Shown here piece by piece: positions 36,473 through 44,942 of a stretch of DNA of 64,000 bases. This stretch comes from Verrucomicrobiales bacterium (GTDB lineage: Bacteria > Verrucomicrobiota > Verrucomicrobiia > Verrucomicrobiales > DEV007): contig JAEUHI010000085.1 of NCBI GenBank assembly GCA_016795385.1, forward strand, positions 124,001 to 188,000, in the 5' to 3' direction. Position numbers and translations under genes: made by a program. Under the pieces are notes generated by a model that saw only the letters and a program-made list of their open reading frames with translations, was not told the origin of the DNA and searched no databases. Every line of letters starts with the position of its first letter. The stretch's first letter is position 1.

Positions 36473-37720
36473 TCAGCTCATGGCTTCGATGAGCGACTCG
36501 AGCGCGATAACACGCTCGCTGCGGTCGGCGAGCTGTCTCAGCGTGACATCGGGAAATTCGCTGCCAACAACCACGGCATAGGTCGCCCCGGATTGCTCCG
36601 CCGCCTGGAATTGCTTGGCAATCTTCGCGGGCGAGAGCGGCGCGATGACCCGGAGCCCCGCGCCGCGGAGTCGTTGGGAGACCGACGCCGCTTCCGCCTC
36701 TTTCTCCGGATCGGCGATCACGACATAGGCATCGACCCGTCCGCTCTCGGCCACGGCCGCGTTGAGTTTGGCGGCGGGACCTTCCGTCTCGCGGATCAGA
36801 TCGGTGATGACCATGTCGCCCATCGCAAATCCACAGGCCGCCATTTCGACACCCCCGATGAGACCGACGAGTTGGTCGTAGCGACCTCCTCCGGCTACGG
36901 CGCGCATGCCTTTGCCGATGTCGAAGATCTCGAAGACCGGCCCCGTGTAGTAGGCGAGCCCGCGCACGATGCCGAGGTCGACCTCGACGAAGTCCGCCAG
37001 CCCCCGGGCCGCGAGATCGGCGAGGATGCGCCCGATGGAAGGTGAAGCCTCCGCACCCGAAGCAATGAAATCCTTCACCTCCGCGAGGGTGATGGAGAGC
37101 GCTCCGAGCTGCTCGATCACTTTCTCCTCCGGGGTACGCTCCATCTTGTCGATGACCTGGAGAAACGTCGTCACGCCCGCTTCATCAAGGCCCTTGCCCG
37201 TCGCGAAACCGACCCAGGCGTTGCGGTCGCTCACCCGGATGCGGAAGTCGTCGCGGGTGAACCCGAGCTCGCACATCAGATCGATCGCCAGAGCCATGAG
37301 CTCCGCATCGGCGAGGACGGAATCCTCTCCAAGGATGTCGCAGTTGAATTGGTAGAACTCCCGCCCCCGACCCTTCTGATGTTTCTCGTAACGGAAGAAT
37401 TGCCCGATCGAGAACCAGCGCAGCGGCTTGCGGAAATCGCGCTGGCGCGCCGCCGCCATGCGGGCGAGCGTCGGGGTCAGCTCCGGACGCATCGAGACAT
37501 CGCGCTCGCCCTTGTCGGTGAAACAAAAAAGCTGGTTCACGATCTCCGCTCCACTCTTGCGACGGTAAAGATCGGTCGGCTCGAGGATGGGCCCCTCGTA
37601 TTCGACGAAGCCATAACGGCGCGCCACCTTGCGCCAGGTCTCGAAGACATGATTCCGCGCCGCGCAATCGTCGGGATAAAAATCGCGGAAGCCGGGGAGG
37701 GTTTGAAAACGGGTCGCCAT
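36473..37720 (-). CDS. hisS: Histidyl-tRNA synthetase
   Basis: A class II synthetase, 415 aa. Motif 2 is in MRPELTPTLARM and KPLRWFSIGQFFRYEKHQKGRGREFYQFNCD; the histidine-specific segments are RGLAYYTGPVFEIFD and GGGRYDQLVGLIGG; the C-terminal anticodon-binding domain is about 320-410. The start ATG at 37720 gives the normal MATRFQTLPGFRDFYPDD. The frame is open upstream, but there is no homology there. It lies 42 bp from purU, same strand. Confidence 0.96.
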   Translation of the reverse strand: MATRFQTLPGFRDFYPDDCAARNHVFETWRKVARRYGFVEYEGPILEPTDLYRRKSGAEIVNQLFCFTDKGERDVSMRPELTPTLARMAAARQRDFRKPLRWFSIGQFFRYEKHQKGRGREFYQFNCDILGEDSVLADAELMALAIDLMCELGFTRDDFRIRVSDRNAWVGFATGKGLDEAGVTTFLQVIDKMERTPEEKVIEQLGALSITLAEVKDFIASGAEASPSIGRILADLAARGLADFVEVDLGIVRGLAYYTGPVFEIFDIGKGMRAVAGGGRYDQLVGLIGGVEMAACGFAMGDMVITDLIRETEGPAAKLNAAVAESGRVDAYVVIADPEKEAEAASVSQRLRGAGLRVIAPLSPAKIAKQFQAAEQSGATYAVVVGSEFPDVTLRQLADRSERVIALESLIEAMS

Positions 37721-37762
37721 GGTGGGGCGGAAGTTTCGGCGGAGGATCGCCCGCCGCAAGTC

Positions 37763-38635
37763 TCAACCGAAGACGATGGTGCGATTCGCGTGGACAAGAG
37801 TGCGCCGGTTCAGATGGAGCCAGACGGCGCGACTCAAGACGGTCTGCTCGAGGGCACGACCCTTCCGGATGAAATCCTGCACCGAGTCGCTGTGCGAGAC
37901 CGGCGTCACCCCTTGGGCGATGATCGGCCCCTCATCGAGATCCTCGGTGACGTAGTGGCTCGTCGCCCCGACCAGCTTCACGCCGCGTTTGTGGGCGGAA
38001 TGATAGGGTCGCGCCCCCGGGAAGGCGGGGAGGAACGAGTGGTGGATGTTGATGATCCGGTTCGGAAAGGCCTCCGTCATCAGCGGACTGAGGATCTGCA
38101 TGTAGCGGGCGAGGATCACGAGATCGACCTTTTCCTCCCGCAGCATCGCGATCTCGGCGCGCTCCTGCGCTTCCTTCGTCGCGGCGGTGATGGGGAAATG
38201 GCGGAAGGGGATCCCGAAACGCTCCGCGACCGGCTTCAGATCCTCGCGATTGCTCACGATGAGGGGGATGTCCATCCGCAGCTCGCCGCTTTCGTGGCGC
38301 GAGAGGAGATCGTAGAAACAATGGTTGTCCTTCGTCACGAACAGCGCGACGCGGGGGACGATGTCGGAAAAATGGAGCTCCCACCGCATCGCGAAACGGT
38401 CCACGAGCGGGGCGAGGGCCGCGGCGATCCCGTCGCGGGCGATCGCGAAGCCTTCGAGCTCCCACTCCACCCGCATGAAGAAGACCCCCTCCTCGAGATC
38501 GACGTGCTGGTCGATGTCGACGATGTTGCCCCGGTTCTCGTAGAGGAAGGTCGAGAGGGCGGCGACGATTCCGGCCTTGTCGGGACAGGAGATCAAGAGG
38601 ATCGCCGTCGGAGATTCTGTCGGAGAGGTGCTCAA
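37763..38635 (-). CDS. purU: Formyltetrahydrofolate deformylase
   Basis: Hydrolyses 10-formyl-THF to formate and THF. 290 aa, full length. An ACT domain is at about 10-90 (AILLISCPDKAGIVAALSTFLYENRGNIVDIDQHVD), followed by a formyltransferase-like domain with the catalytic N-x-H-x-S block INIHHSFLPAFPGARPYHSAHKRGVKLVGATSHYVTEDLDEGPII. PurU is separated from other purine genes here. Confidence 0.95.
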   Translation of the reverse strand: MSTSPTESPTAILLISCPDKAGIVAALSTFLYENRGNIVDIDQHVDLEEGVFFMRVEWELEGFAIARDGIAAALAPLVDRFAMRWELHFSDIVPRVALFVTKDNHCFYDLLSRHESGELRMDIPLIVSNREDLKPVAERFGIPFRHFPITAATKEAQERAEIAMLREEKVDLVILARYMQILSPLMTEAFPNRIINIHHSFLPAFPGARPYHSAHKRGVKLVGATSHYVTEDLDEGPIIAQGVTPVSHSDSVQDFIRKGRALEQTVLSRAVWLHLNRRTLVHANRTIVFG

Positions 38636-38668
38636 GGAAGGAAGGGCCGTCCGGCCGTTTCAGGAGAG

Positions 38669-38750
38669 TGCTCGAGGGGGGACTCGAACCCCCACAGGTT
38701 ACCCCACAAGATCCTTAGTCTTGCGCGTCTACCAGTTCCGCCACCCGAGC
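38669..38750 (-). tRNA. tRNA-Leu, anticodon AAG
   Basis: An 82-nt class II (long variable arm) tRNA. The acceptor GCTCGGG pairs with CTCGAGC with one G-T; the discriminator is A; CCA is not encoded. D arm is GCG/CGC around GAACTGGTAGA; anticodon stem CAAGA/TCTTG; loop CTAAGGA, giving anticodon AAG (38714-38716). The T arm GGGGG-TTCGAGT-CCCCC is perfect. GCGGAACTGGTAGACGC is the usual leucine D-arm. An A34 leucine tRNA is uncommon in bacteria. Confidence 0.92.
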
Positions 38751-38890
38751 GACTTCCTTGAGCCGAACCAAGGTCCGGCGCGAAGGGTTGCAATGCTAAA
38801 TGGGATTTAAAGGCTCTGCAAGCAGATTCTTTGGGGGTTCGGGGAGGTTTTTTCTTCCGCTCCGACTCGCAAGGCATCGCCGCGGGATCT

Positions 38891-38961
38891 CCAGCAGATT
38901 CAGGGAGGCCACCAGATGGGTATGTGAAAAAGGAATCTGCTGGCCTCCCTGAATCTGCTGG
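38891..38961. repeat. Perfect 21-bp inverted repeat
   Basis: The arms 38891-38911 and 38941-38961 (CCAGCAGATTCAGGGAGGCC plus A, and its exact complement) are separated by 29 nt. It lies between comM (stop at 38977) and the tRNA-Leu, with no T-tract after it, so a plain terminator is unlikely. It may be a REP-like hairpin or a structured 3' end. Nothing else is recognised in the 200 bp around it, apart from a partial copy of the arm (AAGCAGATTC near 38820). Confidence 0.75.
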
Positions 38962-38976
38962 AGAAAACCGGCCTCT

Positions 38977-40530
38977 TCAAACCCAGAGGTTCCGGTCGAG
39001 GGTGCGGTATTGGATCGCCTCGAGGACGTGGACTTCGCGGATATCGCGATCGCCCTCGAGATCGGCGAGGGTGCGGGCGACCTTGAGGATCCGGTCGTAG
39101 GCGCGGGCGCTGAAATGGAGGGTCTCCATCGCCTGCTCGAGGGTCCGCTCGCTGCGGGCGTCGAGGGCGCAGAATTCGCTGACGAGGCGGCTCCCCATGT
39201 CGGCGTTGCAGAGCACCCCGGGGTGGGAGACAAAACGCGCGAGCTGGATCTGCCGCGCCTCTTCGACCCGTTCGCGGATCACGGCGGAGGATTCTCCCCC
39301 GCTCTCGGCACGCAGCTCCCGGTAATCGACCGCCGGGACATCGATATGCAGGTCGATGCGGTCGAGGAGCGGACCACTGATGCGCTGACGGTATTTCTCG
39401 ATCTGGTTCGGCGAACACCGGCACTCGCGCGTCGGATCGCCGAGGTAACCGCAGGGACACGGGTTCATCGCCGCGACGAGGCTGAAACGGCTCGGAAAGG
39501 TGAACTTGCCCGCCGCCCGCGAGATCGTGACTTGGCCGTCTTCCAGAGGCTGCCGCAGCACCTCAAGGGTCGAACGGCGGAACTCGGGCAACTCGTCGAG
39601 AAAGAGGATCCCGTTGTGGGCGAGACTCACCTCGCCCGGAGTCGGCAGACTGCTCCCGCCGAGAAGCCCGACATCGGAGATCGTATGGTGTGGCGAGCGG
39701 AAAGGCCGCGTCGCGAGGAAGCTGTTTTTCCCATCGACGAGGCCGGCGACGCTGTGGATCTTCGTTGTCTCGATCGCCTCCTCCTCGGTCATGGCCGGGA
39801 GGATCGTGGCGAGGCGTTTCGCGAGCATCGACTTGCCCGTCCCCGGACTGCCGAGCATCAAGATGTTGTGCCCGCCCGCCATCGCCACCTCGAGGGCGCG
39901 CTTGGCGTGGGCCTGGCCTTTCACTTCATTGAAATCGATCGGGTAATGCTGCTTCGCGCGGAAAAAAGCCTCGCGGTCGAGCCGCTCCGGCTTGATGTGG
40001 CTTTCCCCGGCAAGCAGTCCGTAGGCGTCGCGGAGGGTTTCGATCCCATAGACGTAGATCCCTTCGACAATGCTCGCCTCGACCGCGTTTTCCTTGGGCA
40101 CAAAGATCGCGCGCAGACCCTGCTGTTTGGCCTGGAGCGTGAGCGGGAGGATGCCCTTGATCGGACGGACCCGTCCATCGAGGGCGAGTTCGCCCGCCAT
40201 CGCGCACTTTTTCAGGGCGCCATCGGTGAGCGCGCCATTCTGCTCCTGCGCGAGCGAGACCATGCCGATGGCGATGGGCAGGTCGAAGCTCGGCCCTTCC
40301 TTGCGGAGGTCGGCGGGGGCGAGATTGATCGTGATGAGTTTGCTCGGCCAACGCAGCCCGCTGTTTTTCACCGCGGTGATGACCCGGTCGATGCTCTCGC
40401 GCACCGCGGCATCCGGTAGACCGACGAGTTTGAAGTCGACCTTGCCCACGTCCGACGCATTCACCTCGACCTCGACAGGCACGGCATTGACGCCATGGAC
40501 GGCTCCGGAATAGACGCAGGTGAGGGACAT
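38977..40530 (-). CDS. comM: ComM/YifB-family AAA+ ATPase (Mg-chelatase-like)
   Basis: 517 aa. An N-terminal Lon-like fold ([22 protein letters not shown]) precedes the AAA+ domain with Walker [14 protein letters not shown], Walker [11 protein letters not shown] and a C-terminal lid ([19 protein letters not shown]). In Vibrio, ComM is a branch-migration helicase acting in natural transformation. It is preceded by a partial copy of its own 5' end at 40732. Confidence 0.92.
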   Translation of the reverse strand: MSLTCVYSGAVHGVNAVPVEVEVNASDVGKVDFKLVGLPDAAVRESIDRVITAVKNSGLRWPSKLITINLAPADLRKEGPSFDLPIAIGMVSLAQEQNGALTDGALKKCAMAGELALDGRVRPIKGILPLTLQAKQQGLRAIFVPKENAVEASIVEGIYVYGIETLRDAYGLLAGESHIKPERLDREAFFRAKQHYPIDFNEVKGQAHAKRALEVAMAGGHNILMLGSPGTGKSMLAKRLATILPAMTEEEAIETTKIHSVAGLVDGKNSFLATRPFRSPHHTISDVGLLGGSSLPTPGEVSLAHNGILFLDELPEFRRSTLEVLRQPLEDGQVTISRAAGKFTFPSRFSLVAAMNPCPCGYLGDPTRECRCSPNQIEKYRQRISGPLLDRIDLHIDVPAVDYRELRAESGGESSAVIRERVEEARQIQLARFVSHPGVLCNADMGSRLVSEFCALDARSERTLEQAMETLHFSARAYDRILKVARTLADLEGDRDIREVHVLEAIQYRTLDRNLWV

Positions 40531-40977
40531 GGGAGAAAGTTCGTTTCCGGACTTTTCCCGAGATCTTTCCCGAATTCAACCGAAAAACTGTTCAAAAACC
40601 CATCAATCGATCGACGTAGGGGCGATGACTCCTTCAAGGAACGCGAGATCCTCAGCGTTCCACAGATTGGTGGCCTAGGAGGAGGGCCGGGTGATTTCAG
40701 AGAAAAGCTGACCTGTCCCCGTGGCTTTTCGACCTCGACCTCGACAGGCACGGCGTTGACACCATGGACGGCTCCGGAATAGACGCAGGTGAGGGACATG
40801 GGAGAAAGTTCGTTTCCGGACTTTTCCCGAGATCCTCAAGACTTTCCATTAAAAACTGTTCAAAATACCATCCACCCATCGAGTCCGGAAAGATTTCGAC
40901 AGTGACGACGAAGTCCTCCGGGAAAGGCGGGAAAAGGCCGGTTGATCCCGCCACAGCGATGCATTAACATCAGATGC
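40531..40977 (-). repeat. Gene-free stretch with partial tandem duplication of the comM 5' end
   Basis: About 100 bp around the comM start (40463-40565) recur nearly identically at 40732-40834, 269 bp upstream: first 22 codons, ATG and leader. Weaker similarity (both have AAAAACTGTTCAAAA) runs on to about 40885. Copy B could encode [20 protein letters not shown], then reads into unrelated sequence. ACCTGTCCCC (40711-40720) abuts the left edge of copy B. No gene is seen in the rest. Confidence 0.75.
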
Positions 40978-41211
40978 ATGCGAACCACGCTCGATATTGA
41001 ACCTGACATCCTTCAAGCGGCGAAAGAGATCGCAGCGAAGGAGAAAACCACCGCCGGCGCGGTGATTTCGCGGTTGGCACGAAAGGGAATGTCGCCGGAA
41101 CCGGCCGCCGGTGAATCGAAGATCCGGAACGGCGTGCCGGTAATTCCCGCCTCGGGACACATCATCACTCTCGAGCATGTGCAACGCCTCATGGACGAAG
41201 AGGGCATTTGA
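40978..41211 (+). CDS. Antitoxin of second VapBC-type pair
   Basis: 77 aa, opening MRTTLDIEPDILQAAKEIAA, a short beta strand and helix typical of RHH/VapB antitoxins, followed by RLARKGM and a flexible C-terminal toxin-binding tail ending EHVQRLMDEEGI. Its stop overlaps the toxin start (TGATG at 41209). The ATG at 40978 was chosen; the frame extends further upstream. Confidence 0.75.
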   Translation: MRTTLDIEPDILQAAKEIAAKEKTTAGAVISRLARKGMSPEPAAGESKIRNGVPVIPASGHIITLEHVQRLMDEEGI

Positions 41212-41645
41212 TGAGAGCACTCCTCGACATCAATGTCCTCCTGGCTCTCTTGGACGAGGATCATGGATTCCATGATCGCGCCCACGCATGGTTCGGCAAT
41301 CACTTCTCTCTCGGATGGGCCTCCTGCCCTCTCACGGAAAACGGTCTCGTCCGCATTCGGTCGCATCCGCATTACCATCCCGTCAACAGACGTTCCCCCT
41401 CCGATGTGATCGCCGCACTCGGCACCTTCATTTCAGCCGGAAACCACGAATTCTGGCCCGATCTCCCCACGCTGCGCGATTCCACCCGGTTCGATCCTTC
41501 CCGCATCCTCGGTCCCCGGCAGATCACCGATCTTTATTTGCTCGCCCTCGCAACCGAGCGCGGGGGACGTCTCGTCACGTTCGATGAAGGCGTGAATCTC
41601 GCTGCCGTGCCTCGCGCGACAAAAGCGAATCTCTGCGTCATTTGA
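41211..41645 (+). CDS. PIN-domain toxin of second VapBC-type pair
   Basis: 144 aa. The PIN signature opens MRALLDINVLLALLD (first Asp); E in SCPLTENGLVRI, D in QITDLYLLALA and D in LVTFDEG complete the acidic site. A different subgroup from the VapC-like protein at 12120. The likely start is the ATG at 41211, one base overlap; a TTG just before it is the alternative. Confidence 0.85.
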   Translation: MRALLDINVLLALLDEDHGFHDRAHAWFGNHFSLGWASCPLTENGLVRIRSHPHYHPVNRRSPSDVIAALGTFISAGNHEFWPDLPTLRDSTRFDPSRILGPRQITDLYLLALATERGGRLVTFDEGVNLAAVPRATKANLCVI

Positions 41646-42066
41646 CCGGCTTCCCGACGCGTGCAACCTGAGTCGACGACATCGCGGGTGCCTCGAGCCG
41701 AACTCTGCTTTCCTGCAGGATTTCGCGGGCCGTTGGGCGGGAAGGCGCGGAGTCCATCTCCTCACGTCCGGTGGCCGGCCAATCCTCCAACCCAGCCTCG
41801 CCTCCCACCGGCGAGGGGGTGGAGGTGGACTCGTCGGGCCAATTCCGGTAGAGTGAATTTCTTAACCTGTCCCTGTGAATTTTTCCCTGTGAATTTTGGC
41901 AGCGGTCGTTTGCTCACCGACGCGGGCGGCCGACGGGACAGAGCCGACTGCTAGGAATTTCCTTTTTCATCCCCTCGGCTCCCTTCCCGCCGTAGGACTG
42001 CTAGGAATTTCCTTTTTCATCCCCTCGGCTCCCTTCCCGCCGTAGGCCCGGGGTCGGTGGGGGTTC
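41646..42066 (+). repeat. Gene-free island edge with tandem copies of the GC-rich dispersed repeat
   Basis: No gene between the PIN toxin and the BrxL remnant. An ACCTGTCCCTG element lies at about 41865. A 50-bp unit beginning GACTGCTAGGAATTTCC and ending CCCGCCGTAG is in tandem at 41947-41996 and 41997-42046; the second copy continues with GCCCGGGGTCGGTGGGGG to about 42066, where the BrxL sequence begins. The same family recurs at 52565-52748, and a diverged copy lies at 49846. Confidence 0.75.
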
Positions 42067-43485
42067 GAATCCCACATTTACTCCGAGTTCTCCCCACACG
42101 GCATTCTCATTTCGGGTGGTGAGATCACGGCAGCCAAGCTCTTCGTGAACAATGCGTCAGGCAAGATCGGCCTGGTGGGCTACTGGGACAGTGTCTGCTT
42201 CGACGAGTTCGCCGGCAAGGACAAGCGGGTGAACAAGGATCTCGTCGACATCATGAAGAACTACATGGCCCAGAAGACCTTCTCCCGGGGCATTGAGAGC
42301 CTGGGGGCGGAAGCGTCGATGGTCTTCATGGGCAACACGAAGAAGTCGGTGGACTACATGATGCGCTACTCGCACCTCTTCGAGCCCCTGCCCGACAAAT
42401 ACATCGATTCGGCCTTCCTCGACCGCATCCACGCCTAACTGCCCGGATGGGAGGTCAGCTCGATCCGGAACGACCTCTTCAGCAGCGGATACGGCCTCAT
42501 CGTCGATTATTACGCCGAAATCCTGCGTCATCTCCGGACCCAGGATTTTTCCCATCTCTACGAATCGGCCTTCCGCATCGAGTCGGACATCACGACCCGG
42601 GATCTCGACGGAGTTCGCAAGACTTTCGGCGGTCTGATGAAGGTGCTCTACCCTCACCGGGAATGCACCGCGGAGGAGACTCGGGAGATTCTCCAATTCT
42701 CGATGGAGTGTCGGAAGCGCGTGAAGGACCACATCCTGCGGATCGACGAAACCTTCGAGCGAAAGACCTTCGAGTTCGTCGCCACCGAGGGAGGGACTCC
42801 CGTCATCACCGTGAAGACGCCGGAGGAGATTGCCAACCCCGTCTATGAGGGGCCACCGCCGGGACAGATTCAGGCAACGACAGCCGAGAGGGGGAACGAC
42901 GATGAATCGAGCGAGGAAATGGACGGGGCTGCGGATGAGATGGAATTGGCCCACGAGGCAATCGAGCTGGAGACGGATCCCGAAGTGCCTTCGCCGGACA
43001 TCCTTGAACGGATGTCGGTTGAGACCCTTATCGCAAAGGGGGAGAGTTCCTTCGTCGAGTTCAAGAGCACTCTCCGCGTTAATCTCCACACTAAGGAAGC
43101 GGACCCGAAGATCGAGCTCAGCGTGCTGAAGACGATCGCGGCTTTTCTCAACTCGAAGGGCGGCGGCACGCTCATCATCGGCGTGGATGACAACGGCACC
43201 GCCCTGGGGCTGGAGGCCGACAATTTCAAGAATGAGGACAAGATGGCCCTCCACTTCCAGAATCTCATCAAGGACCGAATCGGTATCGAACATGCCGCCC
43301 ACATCATCCCGGCCTTCGAAGATTTTGCGGGAAAGCGAGTCCTCCGCATCGACTGCTCCCCAAGCCACGAACCGGCTTACGTGAAGAACGGGAACGTCGA
43401 GACCTTCTTCATCCGGACTGGCCCATCGACAAACGAACTGCCCACCAGCAAGATCCACGCTTACATCAAGCAGCGGTTTTACTGA
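42067..43485 (+). pseudogene. brxL: Truncated BrxL (BREX AAA+) fused to AlbA_2 domain, with nonsense codon
   Basis: A remnant of a BrxL-type gene (TIGR02688-like). The frame starts within the Walker A region: SHIYSEFSPHGILISGGE follows the repeat directly, so GxxGK is missing. BrxL blocks follow: GLVGYWDSVCFDEFAGK, IMKNYMAQKTFSRG, ASMVFMGNTKKSVDY and AFLDRIHA-stop-LPGWE. TAA at 42436-42438 replaces the expected Tyr codon. Frame continuity resumes after it (VRKTFGGLMKVLYPHRE; ECRKRVKDHILRI). The C-terminus is not the Lon-like protease but an AlbA_2/Schlafen-type domain (about 43018-43485): ESSFVEFKSTLRVN, GGGTLIIGVDDNG. A shorter product from the ATG at 42637 is conceivable. No other BREX gene is present. 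Confidence 0.82.
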
Positions 43486-43523
43486 CGTTCCTTTGCTGGA
43501 GCGTCCAGGATCGCGATGGCGGC

Positions 43524-44096
43524 TCACTTGCCCCAGCATACGAGGCCGAATCCCCGATTCGCCCATTTGGACCGGGAGAACCGGGGCCACGGGATCTCTT
43601 TATGCCCGGTGAGGTTGTTGATGAGCGGCAGCCCCTCGCCCGCGATGAAGACTCGGTTGGGCCTCCGTCCATAGCCGTAAATGACGACCCAGTGTATGAC
43701 ATCGGAGCGCTCCGTTTTCGTGAGGGTGATGATCGGATAGCCCTGTTCAAGCGTCGCGGCAATGTTTTCGAAGTCCAGATCGTGCCGCAGGCCGACACCG
43801 ATGCCATTGGCACGGAGGCTGCGGACAAGACGGTTTTGCTGAAGCCCCATCTCACGATCGGGGCTGCATTGTTCGAAAAACCTCCTCAAGGACGCGCCGT
43901 GATGGAAGGTGTGGAGGATCATGGCTCCGGCGACGAAACCACAGGTGTAAGATTCGACCTGGCGGTATCCCTGTATGTCTAGGATGCAGACGTCCTTGCC
44001 TGCCGGGGGCAGAAGAGGATCAGGCACGAGACGAAGGCCTGTGGCGCTTGCGAGGATATCCAAGGCTTTCTTCGCGGTTTTGTTGAAGTTGAACAT
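43524..44096 (-). CDS. C39/papain-like cysteine peptidase-like protein, last gene of an unnamed operon
   Basis: 190 aa, no signal peptide apparent. The layout suits a C39-type fold: Q-V-E-S-Y-T-C-G-F-V-A-G provides a Gln/Cys pair around residue 52; IHWVVIYGYGRRPNRVFIAG provides the catalytic His, followed by a strand; GLPLINNL is distal. EQGYPIITLTKTE precedes the His as in the family. No leader-peptide transporter is attached, so a bacteriocin exporter is unlikely. It ends the three-gene run starting at 44894 on this strand; the gap from the middle gene is 39 bp. Substrate unknown. Confidence 0.6.
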   Translation of the reverse strand: MFNFNKTAKKALDILASATGLRLVPDPLLPPAGKDVCILDIQGYRQVESYTCGFVAGAMILHTFHHGASLRRFFEQCSPDREMGLQQNRLVRSLRANGIGVGLRHDLDFENIAATLEQGYPIITLTKTERSDVIHWVVIYGYGRRPNRVFIAGEGLPLINNLTGHKEIPWPRFSRSKWANRGFGLVCWGK

Positions 44097-44135
44097 GATG
44101 TTGAGGCGATGGTACGGACCCTTCAGGAGCGTCGA

Positions 44136-44372
44136 TCAATCAAGATCGAAATCAACATCCGCCCCCTCGTGATTGAACCTCAGTTCCCTGATTCGGATCT
44201 GAAGCCCTCCGGCTTCAATCTCTGCCGAAGTTTTGACGTCAATGTTTTTTGCATGAACCCTGAAATCCCTGTTCGTGTAGTTGACCTCGCCGTTTTCGAA
44301 ACGGCAATGGTCACCCACAAAACGCTTCAACAGCCGGTTTACATCAACGCTTTTCAATTGAATTTTTGACAT
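44136..44372 (-). CDS. Small beta-rich protein of the C39-like operon
   Basis: 78 aa, soluble, no signal or Cys cluster. The N-terminus IQLKSVDVNRLLKRFVG resembles that of the next-upstream gene product (IVLDESSVNVLLKRVLG), so the two are probably related. The rest has alternating polar and hydrophobic residues and ends DVDFDLD. Family unknown. It is 15 bp from the upstream gene's stop and 39 bp before the peptidase gene. Confidence 0.6.
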   Translation of the reverse strand: MSKIQLKSVDVNRLLKRFVGDHCRFENGEVNYTNRDFRVHAKNIDVKTSAEIEAGGLQIRIRELRFNHEGADVDFDLD

Positions 44373-44387
44373 GGTTCTTACTCCTTT

Positions 44388-44894
44388 TTAAACGATCGAA
44401 AATACCAACTTGAGCATGTTTTCCCGGCCGTTTCCGACTGAGATTGAATGGAACCGAATCAGATCCGTGAGCTTCATTTTGCCTCCCTCCCCGTCAGGAA
44501 CCCGGACTGACGACAAATCGTAATCGAGGTCGTATAACCCTCGGATTGTTAGGGGGCCGTGATTTCTCAGGTGCGGCGCGAAGAAGAAAAACGCACTGCC
44601 AATACCGGAAAAGTGAAACGCTTGTTGAATCAACGCGCCAACTCCGTGAAGTTCCAGATTCGCCCGCAGGACGTGCTCACTCACGGACAGACGGAGATCC
44701 GCTTCGACGGAATCTCCCATCAGTTGTGAAAACGGAATCATCCCTCCGGCGAAGTCGACCGTGAGATGAAGATGGTCGCCTTCATGCCTGGCCCTGAAGC
44801 TCTTCACAGGGGTCCTCTTCCCCAGAACCCGCTTCAACAGGACGTTCACCGAACTTTCGTCAAGAACGATCTGGCTGTGAGTTTCGACTGTCAT
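44388..44894 (-). CDS. Hypothetical protein, first gene of the C39-like operon
   Basis: 168 aa starting MTVETHSQIVLDESSVNVL (ATG at 44894; the open frame extends upstream without support). It has the same V-N-x-LLKRxxG opening as the small protein after it, then amphipathic strands (HLHLTVDFAGGMIPF; LRLSVSEHVLRANLELHGVG), possibly a lipid- or membrane-surface fold. One hydrophobic stretch, SAFFFFAPHL, is too short for a transmembrane helix. I recognise no family. The three genes form a tight unit of unknown purpose inside the island. Confidence 0.6.
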   Translation of the reverse strand: MTVETHSQIVLDESSVNVLLKRVLGKRTPVKSFRARHEGDHLHLTVDFAGGMIPFSQLMGDSVEADLRLSVSEHVLRANLELHGVGALIQQAFHFSGIGSAFFFFAPHLRNHGPLTIRGLYDLDYDLSSVRVPDGEGGKMKLTDLIRFHSISVGNGRENMLKLVFSIV

Positions 44895-44942
44895 GGTGGA
44901 TTCGTTCCGTTCATCGCATCGGTCCGCTTCCCGCATAAGGAC

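Noticed and set aside
42050-42085. GGGGGTTCGAATCCCAC resembles a tRNA T-arm, suggesting an att site or tRNA fragment
   Set aside because: It is the join of the dispersed repeat with BrxL coding (S-H-I-Y-S-E-F); no acceptor stem or other tRNA arms, and the stem pairing is imperfect.
42067-43485. Active BREX system
   Set aside because: Only a broken brxL is present; no pglX, pglZ, brxC, brxA or brxB candidates are visible.
43524-44096. Bacteriocin-processing C39 peptidase of an ABC exporter
   Set aside because: No ABC or transmembrane domain in the protein and no transporter or bacteriocin precursor nearby.
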